A DNA stretch of 64,000 nt from positions 62,001-126,000 of the forward strand of contig CAVPAX010000007.1 in NCBI GenBank assembly GCA_963701715.1, given 5' to 3'. The translations under genes were made by a program, and so were the position numbers. Each line of letters starts with the position of its first letter. Within the stretch, counting starts at the first letter, position 1. Origin of the DNA: Methylotenera_A sp963701715 (GTDB taxonomy: Bacteria; Pseudomonadota; Gammaproteobacteria; Burkholderiales; Methylophilaceae). Positions 35,909 to 45,055 of this stretch are shown here, one piece after another. The notes beneath the pieces were generated by a model. The model was not told where the DNA came from. It made no database searches and saw only the letters and a program-made list of their open reading frames with translations.

Positions 35909-36454
35909 TTATATGTCGCCACGCCTGGCTTTATCCATCAGTTTGATTAACGTGTCTTCTAGCTCCTGTGCTGACCTTTTCGCACGCTCTGATGGGTTTT
36001 TAACACTTTTCAAGTCAAAGGTGGGGCGATCCAAAGCCAGAAACAATCTCAGCTTTTTATTAGTATCCAGTTTTTCGTAAACCGCGATGCGACATGGCGC
36101 AAAGACTAGAAACTCCGGATGATCCAGTATGATTTCAGTACCCATACTGAGATTACAGAATGAATGCACTTCTTTGATGCCTTGCGGGTCAATACCGCGC
36201 AGCTTTAGATGGTCACCAATTGGAAAGTTAGCTGGATTCACGAAATTCATGCCTTCCGAAACCGATTTCAAGCTATCTATCACATCCTGATAACTCACAC
36301 CGTCATTTACCGGAACTTCATAGATGGCACTGTCCAAATCCAGATTGGGCAATCCATTCGGCATTGCTTGTTGAGCAGCTTGCGGAACGGGTTTGGGAGT
36401 GGCACATGCACTCAAAACCAGCATTAAGATAATACTAAAAGTTTTAAGGTACAT
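35909..36454 (-). CDS. DUF302-type lipoprotein
   Basis: 181 residues. The N-terminus is a lipoprotein signal with the lipobox LSAC (Cys at residue 16), so it is predicted to be membrane-anchored in the periplasm. The core matches a DUF302-like arrangement: YQDVIDSLKSVSEGMNFVN, then CNLSMGTEIILDHPEFLVFAPCRIAVYE. The two cysteines CNL and PCR might pair. It lies 17 bp downstream of cysB on the same strand. The function is unknown; DUF302 proteins have been found with sulfur-oxidation and copper-related genes. Confidence 0.75.
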   Translation of the reverse strand: MYLKTFSIILMLVLSACATPKPVPQAAQQAMPNGLPNLDLDSAIYEVPVNDGVSYQDVIDSLKSVSEGMNFVNPANFPIGDHLKLRGIDPQGIKEVHSFCNLSMGTEIILDHPEFLVFAPCRIAVYEKLDTNKKLRLFLALDRPTFDLKSVKNPSERAKRSAQELEDTLIKLMDKARRGDI

Positions 36455-36471
36455 TTAAATTCAATCTCTAA

Positions 36472-37404
36472 TTAATATGTGCGATGTACCTTCATCGCTT
36501 CATCCACAGCTTTACGATCGAACTGTGGCGCTAGCAGCTCAATAAAACCGTAGAGATAGCCACGCAGGAAGGCATCTTTACGTATGCCAAGGTAAGTTGT
36601 GCTTGGTGGAAACAAATGGCTGCAATCCAGCCGCACTAAATCTTTATCCCGTTCTTCATCATAAGCCATATTGGCTATCAATCCAACGCCTAAACCTAGG
36701 CTTACATAAGTTTTAATGACGTCGGCATCAATCGCAGTAAGCACTACATTAGGCATCACTCCTGCATCATGAAATATCTTTGAAACAATGGTGCTGCCAG
36801 TAAACGCAAAGTCATATGTAATTAAAGGAAAACTGGCAATTTTAGCCAATGTTAAAGGCACCGCATCAATCAGCCGATGCCCTTTTGGTACCACTATGCA
36901 ACGATTCCACTCGTAGCACGGCAAACACAGAAGCCTGTCATCCGAACTGATCATCTCAGTCGCAATCCCAATATCTGCCTCACCACTCGCCACCTGAGCG
37001 GTTACTTGGCCAGGATTGCCTTGATGGATATTGAGCTTGACATGCGGATACATTTCAATAAATTTCTTGATTGCAGAAGGTAATTTATAACGTGCTTGTG
37101 TGTGCGTAGTAGCAATCGTGAGCGTACCTGTTTCAACTTTGCTAAATTCATCTCCTACACGCTTGATATTCTGCATTTCAAGCATTACCGTAGCGGCAAG
37201 TTTAACGATATGCCTGCCAGGCTCAGTGATACCTGTTAGGCGCTTACCGTTACGCTGAAAAATCTGCAGCTTCAGTTCATCTTCCAGCATCTGAATCTGT
37301 TTGCTTACGCCCGGCTGCGAAGTATGAAGCGCTTCAGCCGCGGCAGAAATGCTCAATCCTTGACGAGCCACCTCATGTATGTATTTCAATTGATGAAGTT
37401 TCAT
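36472..37404 (-). CDS. cysB: LysR-family sulfur regulator CysB
   Basis: 310 residues. The N-terminal helix-turn-helix is MKLHQLKYIHEVARQGLSIS with AAAEALHTSQPGVSKQIQMLE, the exact CysB/Cbl form. The effector domain has TTHTQARYKLP, followed by HQGNPGQVTAQVASGEADIG and YEWNRCIVVPKGH. CysB activates sulfate-assimilation genes with N-acetylserine as inducer. It is divergent from tauE/safE and the cysI-H-D-N cluster, its expected targets. Confidence 0.92.
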   Translation of the reverse strand: MKLHQLKYIHEVARQGLSISAAAEALHTSQPGVSKQIQMLEDELKLQIFQRNGKRLTGITEPGRHIVKLAATVMLEMQNIKRVGDEFSKVETGTLTIATTHTQARYKLPSAIKKFIEMYPHVKLNIHQGNPGQVTAQVASGEADIGIATEMISSDDRLLCLPCYEWNRCIVVPKGHRLIDAVPLTLAKIASFPLITYDFAFTGSTIVSKIFHDAGVMPNVVLTAIDADVIKTYVSLGLGVGLIANMAYDEERDKDLVRLDCSHLFPPSTTYLGIRKDAFLRGYLYGFIELLAPQFDRKAVDEAMKVHRTY

Positions 37405-37529
37405 GTAAAAACCTCTTTGTGATAAAAATTCTTTATAACTAAATGATATACCAAAATAAGATATTGTTATTAAATAATTATATATATTACTGATATATTA
37501 CGCGACTTAATATTAAGGATAACCAACAA
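37405..37529. promoter_or_regulatory. Divergent cysB / tauE-cys regulatory region
   Basis: A 125-bp, very AT-rich spacer between two start codons, holding promoters for both directions and probably CysB sites. Several -10-like TATATA tracts occur, so no single promoter can be chosen. An AAGGATAACC stretch precedes the tauE start. Confidence 0.4.
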
Positions 37530-38378
37530 ATGGATTTTTTTTATTATATCTTTGCCGGCTTTGCTGTGGGACTGCTAGTAGGACTCACTGGCGTAGGCGG
37601 CGGTTCACTCATGACACCTATATTAATGTTATTTTTTAATGTGAAGGCCGCTGTTGCGGTAGGTACCGATTTACTTTACGCATCCATCACTAAATCTGCA
37701 GGTATTTTTGCACATGGAAAATTAGGTAATATTGATTGGAAAATTGTACGCTTGTTGGCCTTTGGCAGCATTCCTGCTGCAATTATCACCACAGTATATT
37801 TAAGAAACGCAGGTGTAGCCTCAGACGCCACCGTAGCCAGCATTAAATTCTGGCTCGGCATTGCTTTGCTATTAACTTCTCTGTCCGTATTGTTTCGTAA
37901 CCAACTCACTAAATTATCTAAAAATGAACATTGGGTTAACCCACAATACGCACCAGCATTAACCCTTTTTCTAGGTTTGATTTTGGGCTTTTTAGTCACA
38001 CTCACCTCTGTTGGCGCCGGCGCTTTGGGTGTGACCGCTTTACTTATCCTCTACCCTAAGGTGCCAATCACCAAGATTGTAGGTACTGATGTGGCACATG
38101 CGGTGCCGTTAACCCTAGTCGCAGGATTGGGCCACGCCAGCCTTGGCACTGTGAATTATCCTTTACTCGGCACTTTGCTCATTGGCTCGATTCCAGGCAT
38201 TTGGATTGGCAGCCATTTAAGCTCAAAAGTTGCAGAACATTGGGTCCGCACAGTGCTTGCATTGATTTTGGTATATGTTGGTCAAAAACTGGCTTTCCCG
38301 CAACTCAATCAATTGCTTGGGATTTCAGTATTATTATTTTTAGTGGCCTACAAACAATTGGGGTTAAGAAAAACCTGA
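37530..38378 (+). CDS. TauE/SafE-family membrane permease
   Basis: 282 residues with about eight hydrophobic helices, of the sulfite exporter TauE/SafE family. The N-terminal FYYIFAGFAVGLLVGLTGVGGGSLMTPIL with the GVGGG motif and the internal second repeat LGFLVTLTSVGAGALGVTAL are characteristic. Its place between cysB and cysI suggests movement of sulfite, sulfate or another sulfur compound and control by CysB. Substrate direction cannot be read from the sequence. No separate sulfate ABC transporter is present in the window, so this could be the uptake system. Confidence 0.85.
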   Translation: MDFFYYIFAGFAVGLLVGLTGVGGGSLMTPILMLFFNVKAAVAVGTDLLYASITKSAGIFAHGKLGNIDWKIVRLLAFGSIPAAIITTVYLRNAGVASDATVASIKFWLGIALLLTSLSVLFRNQLTKLSKNEHWVNPQYAPALTLFLGLILGFLVTLTSVGAGALGVTALLILYPKVPITKIVGTDVAHAVPLTLVAGLGHASLGTVNYPLLGTLLIGSIPGIWIGSHLSSKVAEHWVRTVLALILVYVGQKLAFPQLNQLLGISVLLFLVAYKQLGLRKT

Positions 38379-38434
38379 ATCATAATTAAGAGTTTTAGAT
38401 TAAAATATTAGGCTAAGTTTGAGCAAGAGACTTT

Positions 38435-40102
38435 ATGTACAAATACGATGCACTAGACCAGAAATTAATAGATGAGCGCGTAGCGCAGTATCGCGACCAG
38501 ACACGTCGTTTTTTAGCAGGTGAACTAACCGAAGACGAGTTTCGCCCGCTGCGTCTGCAAAATGGACTGTATATCCAGCGCCATGCGCCCATGCTTCGTA
38601 TCGCCGTACCTTACGGCATGTTATCAAGTCGCCAGTTGCGCAAGCTGGGAGATATTGCGAAAAAATACGACAAAGGCTACGGCCACTTCAGCACTCGCCA
38701 GAACTTGCAATTAAATTGGCCAAAACTTGAAGATACTCCTGACATTCTGGCCGAACTCGCCACAGTTGAGATGCATGCAATTCAAACCTCCGGCAACTGC
38801 ATTCGCAATATTACTACTGACCAGTTTGCAGGCATTGCGCCTGATGAAATCATTGACCCGCGCACAATGGCAGAAATTTTGCGCCAATGGAGCACATTCC
38901 ATCCGGAATTTGCACTGCTGCCACGCAAATTTAAAATAGCTGTGAGTGGTACCAAACAAGACCGCGCCATAGTGCAAGCGCATGATATTGGTTTAGAATT
39001 CTATGTCGATGCCCAAGGTAAAATGGCGATTAAAGTATGGGTAGGTGGAGGCCTGGGACGCACGCCAATACTGGGCTCGGTAATACGCGAACATTTGGAA
39101 TGGCAGCATGCGCTTACCTATTGTGAAGCAATCATCCGCGTATACAACTTGCATGGCCGCCGCGATAATATGTATAAAGCGCGCATCAAAATTTTAGTAA
39201 AAGCACTGGGTATTGATGAATTCCGCAAACAAGTCGAGACAGAATGGGCGCATCTAAAGGATGCACCAAACACCATTACCGAAACTGAATTGGCGCGCAT
39301 CGGCAAGCATTTTGCAGCAATGCCTTACGAAACGTTACCTTCTCAAGATGCTAGCTATGATGCAGCAATAGCTAGCAACGCCGCATTTGCCAAATGGGTA
39401 AAACGCTGCGTGCATCCACATAAACAGGCGGGTTACCGCGCAGTGACACTATCACTTAAACCACATGGTAAAGCACCGGGCGATGCAACATCTGAACAGA
39501 TGTGGGCAGTCGCCGATATGGCTGATGCCTATAGTTTTGGCGAATTACGTGTATCTCATGAGCAAAACCTGATTCTGGCCGATGTCAAGTTAAGCGATCT
39601 ATTCCCGTTATGGGAAAAAGCGCGCACAGCCGGTTTAGCTACACCCAATATCGGGCTGCTCACAGATATTATTTGCTGCCCAGGCGGTGATTTCTGCTCG
39701 CTTGCAAACGCCAAGAGCATCCCTATTGCGGAAGCCATCCAAACGCGATTTGATAACTTGGATTACCTATACGATATCGGAGATATCGAACTGAATATTT
39801 CAGGCTGCATGAACGCCTGCGGACATCACCATGTCGGTCATATTGGCATTTTGGGTGTGGATAAAGACGGCTCAGAATGGTATCAGGTCACGGTTGGAGG
39901 CAAGCAAGGCAACGATGCCAGTATCGGCACAGTCATCGGCCCTTCTTTCTCTGCAGAAGAAATGCCAGTCGTGGTGCAAAAACTCATTGAGGTTTACATT
40001 CAGCAACGCACACCAGAAGAACGTTTTATTGATACAGTACGCCGCTTGGGCATCACCCCTTTCAAGGCGAATGTATATGCAAAAGAGGAAGTTGCCGCAT
40101 GA
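38435..40102 (+). CDS. cysI: Ferredoxin/NADPH-type sulfite reductase hemoprotein (siroheme, 4Fe-4S)
   Basis: 555-residue siroheme enzyme reducing sulfite to sulfide. The N-terminal half has YGHFSTRQNLQLNWPKLED and QTSGNCIRNITTDQFAG. The siroheme/4Fe-4S ligands are in CPGGDFCS (C-x5-C) and SGCMNACGHHHVGHIG (C-x3-C). VWVGGGLGRTPILGSVIREHL is another conserved block. No flavoprotein cysJ is nearby, so electrons may come from ferredoxin or another donor. It overlaps the DUF934 gene by 4 bp. The nitrite reductase branch is a possibility, but the cys context favours sulfite. Confidence 0.93.
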   Translation: MYKYDALDQKLIDERVAQYRDQTRRFLAGELTEDEFRPLRLQNGLYIQRHAPMLRIAVPYGMLSSRQLRKLGDIAKKYDKGYGHFSTRQNLQLNWPKLEDTPDILAELATVEMHAIQTSGNCIRNITTDQFAGIAPDEIIDPRTMAEILRQWSTFHPEFALLPRKFKIAVSGTKQDRAIVQAHDIGLEFYVDAQGKMAIKVWVGGGLGRTPILGSVIREHLEWQHALTYCEAIIRVYNLHGRRDNMYKARIKILVKALGIDEFRKQVETEWAHLKDAPNTITETELARIGKHFAAMPYETLPSQDASYDAAIASNAAFAKWVKRCVHPHKQAGYRAVTLSLKPHGKAPGDATSEQMWAVADMADAYSFGELRVSHEQNLILADVKLSDLFPLWEKARTAGLATPNIGLLTDIICCPGGDFCSLANAKSIPIAEAIQTRFDNLDYLYDIGDIELNISGCMNACGHHHVGHIGILGVDKDGSEWYQVTVGGKQGNDASIGTVIGPSFSAEEMPVVVQKLIEVYIQQRTPEERFIDTVRRLGITPFKANVYAKEEVAA

Positions 40103-40716
40103 GTAATTTAGTTAAACTAGATCAAGGCATCGCAAGTGTGGTTGCTGATGAATGGACACTCGTCCAACTTCCAGTTTCCCAGATAGAAGAACGCAAACAG
40201 GCCGGCAAGGTGGTGTTATTCAAATTAACCGGTGAAGAAACCGTGACAGATGAGCAAATTGCGAATACCGCGATTCCTGCTGATGGAAAAGTGATCCTGC
40301 CCCTGCGTGTTTTTGTCGCCCGCAGGGCAGAATTTGCAAGCCGTATTACGCTGGGTGAAATAGGCGTGTGGCTGGCCACACATGAATTGCTGGAAGACCT
40401 GACTCAACATCAAACTAACTTGAATCAGTTACCGATAATAGGAATTTTTGTAGAACGCTTTGCAGATGGCCGCATATTCTCGTTGGGTACATTATTGCGC
40501 ACACGCTATGGCTTTAAAAATGAGTTGCGCGCGTTTGGCGATGTACTACGTGATCAATTATTTTTCTTGAAACGCAGCGGCTTTAACAGTTTTGCTATCC
40601 GCGCCGATCGCTCAGCAGAAGATGCGATAGCAAGTCTGAATGACTTCTCTGCACCCTATCAGGGTGCTGTAGATGAACCACGGCCTGTGTTCAAGCGCTA
40701 TAACAGGGGCGCCTAA
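40099..40716 (+). CDS. DUF934 family protein of the sulfur-assimilation operon
   Basis: 205 residues with no visible membrane segment. Conserved blocks include VILPLRVFVARRAEF, IGIFVERFADGRIFSLGTLLRTRYGFKNELRAFGDVLRDQLFFLKRSGFNSF and a C-terminal YQGAVDEPRPVFKRY. DUF934 genes regularly stand between cysI and cysH in proteobacteria, and a helper role in sulfite reduction has been proposed without proof. Here it overlaps cysI by 4 bp and cysH by 1 bp, so it is tightly coupled. No catalytic residues can be named. Confidence 0.85.
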   Translation: MSNLVKLDQGIASVVADEWTLVQLPVSQIEERKQAGKVVLFKLTGEETVTDEQIANTAIPADGKVILPLRVFVARRAEFASRITLGEIGVWLATHELLEDLTQHQTNLNQLPIIGIFVERFADGRIFSLGTLLRTRYGFKNELRAFGDVLRDQLFFLKRSGFNSFAIRADRSAEDAIASLNDFSAPYQGAVDEPRPVFKRYNRGA

Positions 40717-41480
40717 TGTCGGGCGAGGTTTCATTTCTAAAGTCTGCAGCGAGCAATCCTGCCACTAAACCAGCATTAACTGATGCACTGGTGGCCACTG
40801 TAAACGCTAAAGCAGCCGAAGTGCTCAAGCTATTTAAAAATGCGATCGTCGAATTTGGTGTCAATAACATCACTTTTGCCAATAGCTTTGGTGCAGAGGA
40901 TATGGTAATTGCTGATATTATCCTTAATAATCAATTAGCGATTGATGTTTTTTCTCTTGATACAGGTCGCCTGCCTATACAGACTTATGATTTAATGGCA
41001 GAGGTTGAAAAGCACTACAACACAAGGCTTAACATATATTTTCCGCAATCCACGACAGTTGAATTCTATGTTAAAAATCACGGGATTAACGCGTTTTACG
41101 AATCCATAGAACTGCGTAAAAACTGTTGCCACATGCGCAAAGTAGAGCCATTACAGCGCGCGCTCAAAGGCAAAAAGGCATGGGTCACCGGTATGCGTGC
41201 AGCACAAGCCACTACCAGAGCCAGTTTACCTGTACGCGAATTTGACGATGCAAACAAACTAGAAAAATTCAACCCGTTAAGTAACTGGAGTGAAATTGAG
41301 GTTTGGGCTTATATCCGCATGAATGCAGTGCCTTACAATGCACTGCACGACCAGTTCTACCCTAGTATTGGCTGTGCGCCCTGCACACGTGCAGTCGCAG
41401 TTGGCGAAGATATCCGCGCTGGCAGATGGTGGTGGGAAAGCCCAGAAAACAAAGAATGCGGCCTGCATGTAAAGAGTTGA
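40716..41480 (+). CDS. cysH: Adenylylsulfate (APS) reductase, thioredoxin-dependent
   Basis: 254 residues of the CysH family. SFGAEDMVIADII (57-69) and VFSLDTGRLPIQTYDLM (78-94) form the nucleotide/sulfate site. Four cysteines in the C137-C138 plus C220-x2-C223 pattern are present, with the C-terminal ECGLH (C248) thiol. The CC...CxxC set binds a 4Fe-4S cluster and marks bacterial APS reductases, unlike PAPS reductases of the E. coli type. This agrees with the lack of cysC in the cluster. It is translated after DUF934 and before cysD. Confidence 0.92.
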   Translation: MSGEVSFLKSAASNPATKPALTDALVATVNAKAAEVLKLFKNAIVEFGVNNITFANSFGAEDMVIADIILNNQLAIDVFSLDTGRLPIQTYDLMAEVEKHYNTRLNIYFPQSTTVEFYVKNHGINAFYESIELRKNCCHMRKVEPLQRALKGKKAWVTGMRAAQATTRASLPVREFDDANKLEKFNPLSNWSEIEVWAYIRMNAVPYNALHDQFYPSIGCAPCTRAVAVGEDIRAGRWWWESPENKECGLHVKS

Positions 41481-41514
41481 TGTCTAAGATTAATTTAACA
41501 ATATTGAATATAAA

Positions 41515-42438
41515 ATGAAACAACCATTATCCCATTTAGATTGGCTAGAGGCTGAGGCCATTCATATCCTGCGTGAAGTCGCAGGACAGTGTAGTAATCC
41601 TGTGCTACTTTTTTCTGGCGGCAAGGATTCATTATGCATCCTGCGCCTTGCCGAAAAAGCTTTTCGTCCCGGCCGCTTCCCCTTTCCGCTTATGCACATC
41701 GATACCGGCCACAATTACCAAGAAGTGATTGATTTCCGTGACCAGCGCGCGGCAGAATTGGGTGAACGCTTGATTGTACGTTCAGTGGAAGACTCGATGA
41801 AACGCGGCACTGTGGTACTGAAATCGCCGGATGAGCCGCGCAACAAACACCAGTCAGTGACTTTGCTGGAAGCCATTGAAGAATTCGGTTTTGATTGCTG
41901 CATTGGCGGCGCCCGGCGCGATGAAGAAAAAGCACGAGCCAAAGAGCGCATCATGAGCTTCCGCGACGAGTTTGGTCAGTGGGATCCAAAAAATCAACGT
42001 CCCGAATTATGGAATCTCTACAATGCACGTAGCCACAAAGGTGAGAATATTCGCGCTTTCCCGATTTCCAACTGGACAGAAATGGACGTTTGGCAGTATA
42101 TCGAGCGAGAAAACCTGGGATTACCTAGCATTTACTTTGCGCACAATCGTCCTGTCGTTATGCGTCAAGGTGCAATTGTTCCGGTGAATGTTCCTTTAGC
42201 CAGCGGAGACATGATTAACCCGCCCAAATCCGGTGAAGAAGTGATTAATATGCAAGTGCGCTTCAGAACTGTGGGCGACATTACTTGCACAGCACCGGTG
42301 ATTAGCGATGCTGATACCGTGTCTAAAATCGTGCTTGAAACTGCAACTACAACCATTACAGAGCGTGGCGCAACCCGCCTGGACGACCAAACCTCAGACG
42401 CCTCGATGGAGCAGCGCAAAAAAGAAGGTTATTTCTAA
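41515..42438 (+). CDS. cysD: Sulfate adenylyltransferase subunit 2
   Basis: 307 residues, the catalytic small subunit of ATP sulfurylase. LLFSGGKDSLCILRLAEKAF is the PP-loop (SGGKDS), with FPLMHIDTGHNYQEVIDFRD, CCIGGARRDEEKARAKERI and PISNWTEMDVWQYIERE. It converts sulfate and ATP to APS together with CysN, which starts sharing its last base. The stretch WDPKNQRPELWNLYN is also typical. Normal length. Confidence 0.95.
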   Translation: MKQPLSHLDWLEAEAIHILREVAGQCSNPVLLFSGGKDSLCILRLAEKAFRPGRFPFPLMHIDTGHNYQEVIDFRDQRAAELGERLIVRSVEDSMKRGTVVLKSPDEPRNKHQSVTLLEAIEEFGFDCCIGGARRDEEKARAKERIMSFRDEFGQWDPKNQRPELWNLYNARSHKGENIRAFPISNWTEMDVWQYIERENLGLPSIYFAHNRPVVMRQGAIVPVNVPLASGDMINPPKSGEEVINMQVRFRTVGDITCTAPVISDADTVSKIVLETATTTITERGATRLDDQTSDASMEQRKKEGYF

Positions 42439-43718
42439 TGACAAATACTACTCACAATGACTCGTTACTCCGTTTTATGACTTGCGGCAGCGTAGACGAT
42501 GGCAAAAGCACTTTAATTGGCCGCTTGCTATATGACACGAAAACTATCCTTGCCGACACTCTCACACAAATTGAGCGCACTTCTAAGAAGCGCGGCATGG
42601 AAGCAGTTGATTTATCTCTACTTACAGACGGCCTGCAGGCCGAACGCGAGCAAGGCATTACCATTGATGTCGCCTATCGCTATTTCAGTACCGGCACACG
42701 AAAGTACATCATTGCAGATGCACCTGGCCATGAGCAATATACCCGCAATATGGTCACAGCTGCATCTACCGCCAACTTGGCGATTATTTTGATCGATGCG
42801 CGTAAAGGCGTGCTCACACAAACCCGCCGCCATAGTTATTTAGCACACTTAGTGGGTATTCCACATATTGTCGTAGCAGTAAATAAAATGGATTTGGTGA
42901 ATTATGACCAATCTGTGTATGACAAGATTTGTGCAGACTATTTGGCTTTTGCTAAAGAAATTGGCCTGCAAAGAGATAATCACGACATTCGATTTATCCC
43001 AATGTCTGCTTTAAACGGCGACATGTTAGTGGATAGACTCGATAACATGCCTTGGTACACAGGCGAAACGCTACTTGAAATGCTCGAAAAAGCACCTGCC
43101 GCACATACCGAACAGAATGAGGAATTTCGTTTCCCGGTGCAGTATGTGTGTCGCCCACATGCAAGTGCTGATGCAGATTTGCATGATTTCAGGGGTTTTA
43201 TGGGTAGAATAGAATCCGGCGATATTGCCGTAGGTGACTCGGTAACAGTATTGCCAAATGGCTACCAATCCAGGGTGAAGTCTATTCAACTAGGCGAAGC
43301 ACAACTTCAAAGCGCTCAAACTGAGCAAAGTATTACTTTGCTGCTAGAAGACGAAATCGACACCTCTCGTGGTGACATGATTGTAAAAACCGGAAGCAAA
43401 ATAGAACCCGTAAAACAGATTGAAGCCTTCGTGTGCTGGCTATCAGAAACACCAATGTCCCCGGCACGCACCTATATCATTCGCCACACCACACGTGAAT
43501 CGAAAGCCAAAGTCGGCGTGATTAGCTACAAAGTTGATGTAAACACGCTAGAACAGCAAACAACAGCGGACTTGAAAATGAACGACATCGCGCGTATCAG
43601 CTTTAAGCTCGCACAACCTTTAATGGTGGATAGTTATACACAAAACCGTGCGATTGGCGCGTTTATTATTATTGATGAAAGCACAAACAATACTGTTGGC
43701 GCCGGCATGATTGTATGA
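42438..43718 (+). CDS. cysN: Sulfate adenylyltransferase subunit 1 (GTPase)
   Basis: 426-residue GTPase subunit that drives APS formation. G1 is CGSVDDGKSTLIGRLLYDTK, G2 is in REQGITIDVAYRYF, G3 is DAPGHEQYTRNM and G4 is VNKMDL; the elongation-factor-like domains II and III follow. It ends without the APS kinase (CysC) domain found in fused CysNC proteins. With an APS-type CysH next door, no PAPS is needed. Confidence 0.95.
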   Translation: MTNTTHNDSLLRFMTCGSVDDGKSTLIGRLLYDTKTILADTLTQIERTSKKRGMEAVDLSLLTDGLQAEREQGITIDVAYRYFSTGTRKYIIADAPGHEQYTRNMVTAASTANLAIILIDARKGVLTQTRRHSYLAHLVGIPHIVVAVNKMDLVNYDQSVYDKICADYLAFAKEIGLQRDNHDIRFIPMSALNGDMLVDRLDNMPWYTGETLLEMLEKAPAAHTEQNEEFRFPVQYVCRPHASADADLHDFRGFMGRIESGDIAVGDSVTVLPNGYQSRVKSIQLGEAQLQSAQTEQSITLLLEDEIDTSRGDMIVKTGSKIEPVKQIEAFVCWLSETPMSPARTYIIRHTTRESKAKVGVISYKVDVNTLEQQTTADLKMNDIARISFKLAQPLMVDSYTQNRAIGAFIIIDESTNNTVGAGMIV

Positions 43719-43808
43719 TTTAAATCAATGAAACAAATCGCAAACTTTAACAATTTCAAATAAAATAGCGCTTTTAGCCGCAAGACTTTTTAGAATAAGG
43801 ACCATACA

Positions 43809-44132
43809 ATGACTTATGTCGTCACCGAAAACTGCATTCAATGTAAATACACTGATTGTGTAGATGTTTGCCCAGTGGATTGTTTTGTAGAAGGCCCGAA
43901 CTTTCTAGCTATTAATCCAGACGAGTGCATTGATTGCACACTATGTGTTGCAGAATGTCCGGCTGAGGCGATTTTTGCCGAGGATGACGTTCCCGCTAAC
44001 CAGCAAGAATACATTGCGCTTAATGCACGCTTGGCTAAAATATGGCCTGTAATCACTGCCCGCAAAGAACCGCTTCCAGATGCGGACGCAATGAATGGCG
44101 TGCCTGGAAAACTTGATTTGTTAATTGAATAA
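43809..44132 (+). CDS. fdxA: Ferredoxin with 3Fe-4S and 4Fe-4S clusters
   Basis: 107 residues of the 7Fe ferredoxin family. N-terminal YVVTENCIQCKYTDCVDVCP and DECIDCTLCVAECPAEAI hold the cysteines; the extended C-terminal tail (about 45 residues) is typical of FdxA. An AAGGA ribosome site lies 8 nt before the ATG. It could serve as electron donor to the nearby sulfite reductase or other enzymes, although it appears to be a separate unit with its own terminator. Confidence 0.93.
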   Translation: MTYVVTENCIQCKYTDCVDVCPVDCFVEGPNFLAINPDECIDCTLCVAECPAEAIFAEDDVPANQQEYIALNARLAKIWPVITARKEPLPDADAMNGVPGKLDLLIE

Positions 44133-44155
44133 CATAAAATCGCTTGAAATAAATA

Positions 44156-44181
44156 AAAAAGGAGACTTACGTCTCCTTTTT
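44156..44181. terminator. Bidirectional rho-independent terminator between fdxA and the convergent gene
   Basis: Perfect 11-bp arms, AAAAAGGAGAC and GTCTCCTTTTT, around the loop TTAC. Both strands give a T-run after the stem. It lies 23 bp past the fdxA stop and 26 bp past that of the opposing gene. Confidence 0.9.
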
Positions 44182-44207
44182 GTTTTATCAAGTTAAGCTG
44201 TAAATCG

Positions 44208-44876
44208 TCACATTGCGTAAGCAAGAGTACTTTGAACCTGCTTAGGCGCACTGGAATCACCCTTCCAGAAATAATAAAATTCTCTGCCAACCTGTAAAAA
44301 GGTGTTATATGCCTCTTCCGATGTAAACAAGGCCAGATTTGCATCCACTGCTTTACGATATGCAACAGGCTGCTTATGGGGTGCGCTTCGTAACATTAAC
44401 AACAGCAATTTAACCAGTTTTTTGCAGGTTGCCACAAAAAAATCATCTGCACCTTGATCGCGTAAAACACTTTCATATGTCTCTAGTGGCTGACTCTCTG
44501 ACGTTGTCAAAGCAACTCCGTCCAAAGAGTTCCACATCTGCTTCAGATCCATTTCCACAGGTTTCCAATCCGTTGGACTCGCTTCGAAAGCATTGTCCTG
44601 GTTCATTGCGGCAATAGACTTGATGTCGTTAACCCAGAAAGAAAAATAATCTCGAACAATAGGCAAATAAGCTGCCCATTGCGCTTTATCAATTTTCTTA
44701 AACATTTCGTCAACAGCAGCTCTAAAAGCCACACCGTCGCTATTGATTTTTTCAATATACGGGATAAGTTTGAGCACAATCACTTCTCGCTGGCGCAGAG
44801 ACTCTTTTGAGAAGCCTTTACGTTCAAGCAAGTTCAGATACGCACGAAGTGCGACATGTTCACGGTTAATGTTCAT
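44208..44876 (-). CDS. Unrecognised helical protein with internal duplication
   Basis: 222 residues, predicted all-helical, no signal peptide and no membrane segment. I do not recognise the family. The two halves look alike: AFRAAVDEMFKKIDKAQWAA with IVRDYFSFWVND in the first half (about 50-88), and AYRKAVDANLALFTSEEAYN with VGREFYYFWKGD in the second (about 172-212). Each half ends in an aromatic F-Y/F-F-W-x-x-D motif. The first helix pair (HVALRAYLNLLERKGFSKES) resembles the SAM-like fold of integrases, but no catalytic domain follows. It converges with fdxA and is divergent from the DUF4126 gene. Confidence 0.7.
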   Translation of the reverse strand: MNINREHVALRAYLNLLERKGFSKESLRQREVIVLKLIPYIEKINSDGVAFRAAVDEMFKKIDKAQWAAYLPIVRDYFSFWVNDIKSIAAMNQDNAFEASPTDWKPVEMDLKQMWNSLDGVALTTSESQPLETYESVLRDQGADDFFVATCKKLVKLLLLMLRSAPHKQPVAYRKAVDANLALFTSEEAYNTFLQVGREFYYFWKGDSSAPKQVQSTLAYAM

Positions 44877-45009
44877 TTATTACTCCAATTCAGCATATTA
44901 CGCCATGTTGTTTAAGGTTGTGCAAAATTCCTCAAAAAAATCAATGTTCCTTACACTATCTATCGGTTAGTTTTTAATAAAACTTGAGATTCTGCACGAT
45001 ATGACTCAT

Positions 45010-45015
45010 TATAAT
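45010..45015 (+). promoter_or_regulatory. Candidate -10 box (TATAAT) for the DUF4126 gene
   Basis: A perfect TATAAT 41 bp before the start codon. The best -35-like sequence, TTGAGA, is 20 bp upstream, longer than usual, so an activator may be needed. AAAGG precedes the ATG by about 8 nt. Confidence 0.35.
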
Positions 45016-45055
45016 TGGCCAATATGCATTTCAAATAAGGGAACAAAGGCAGCTT

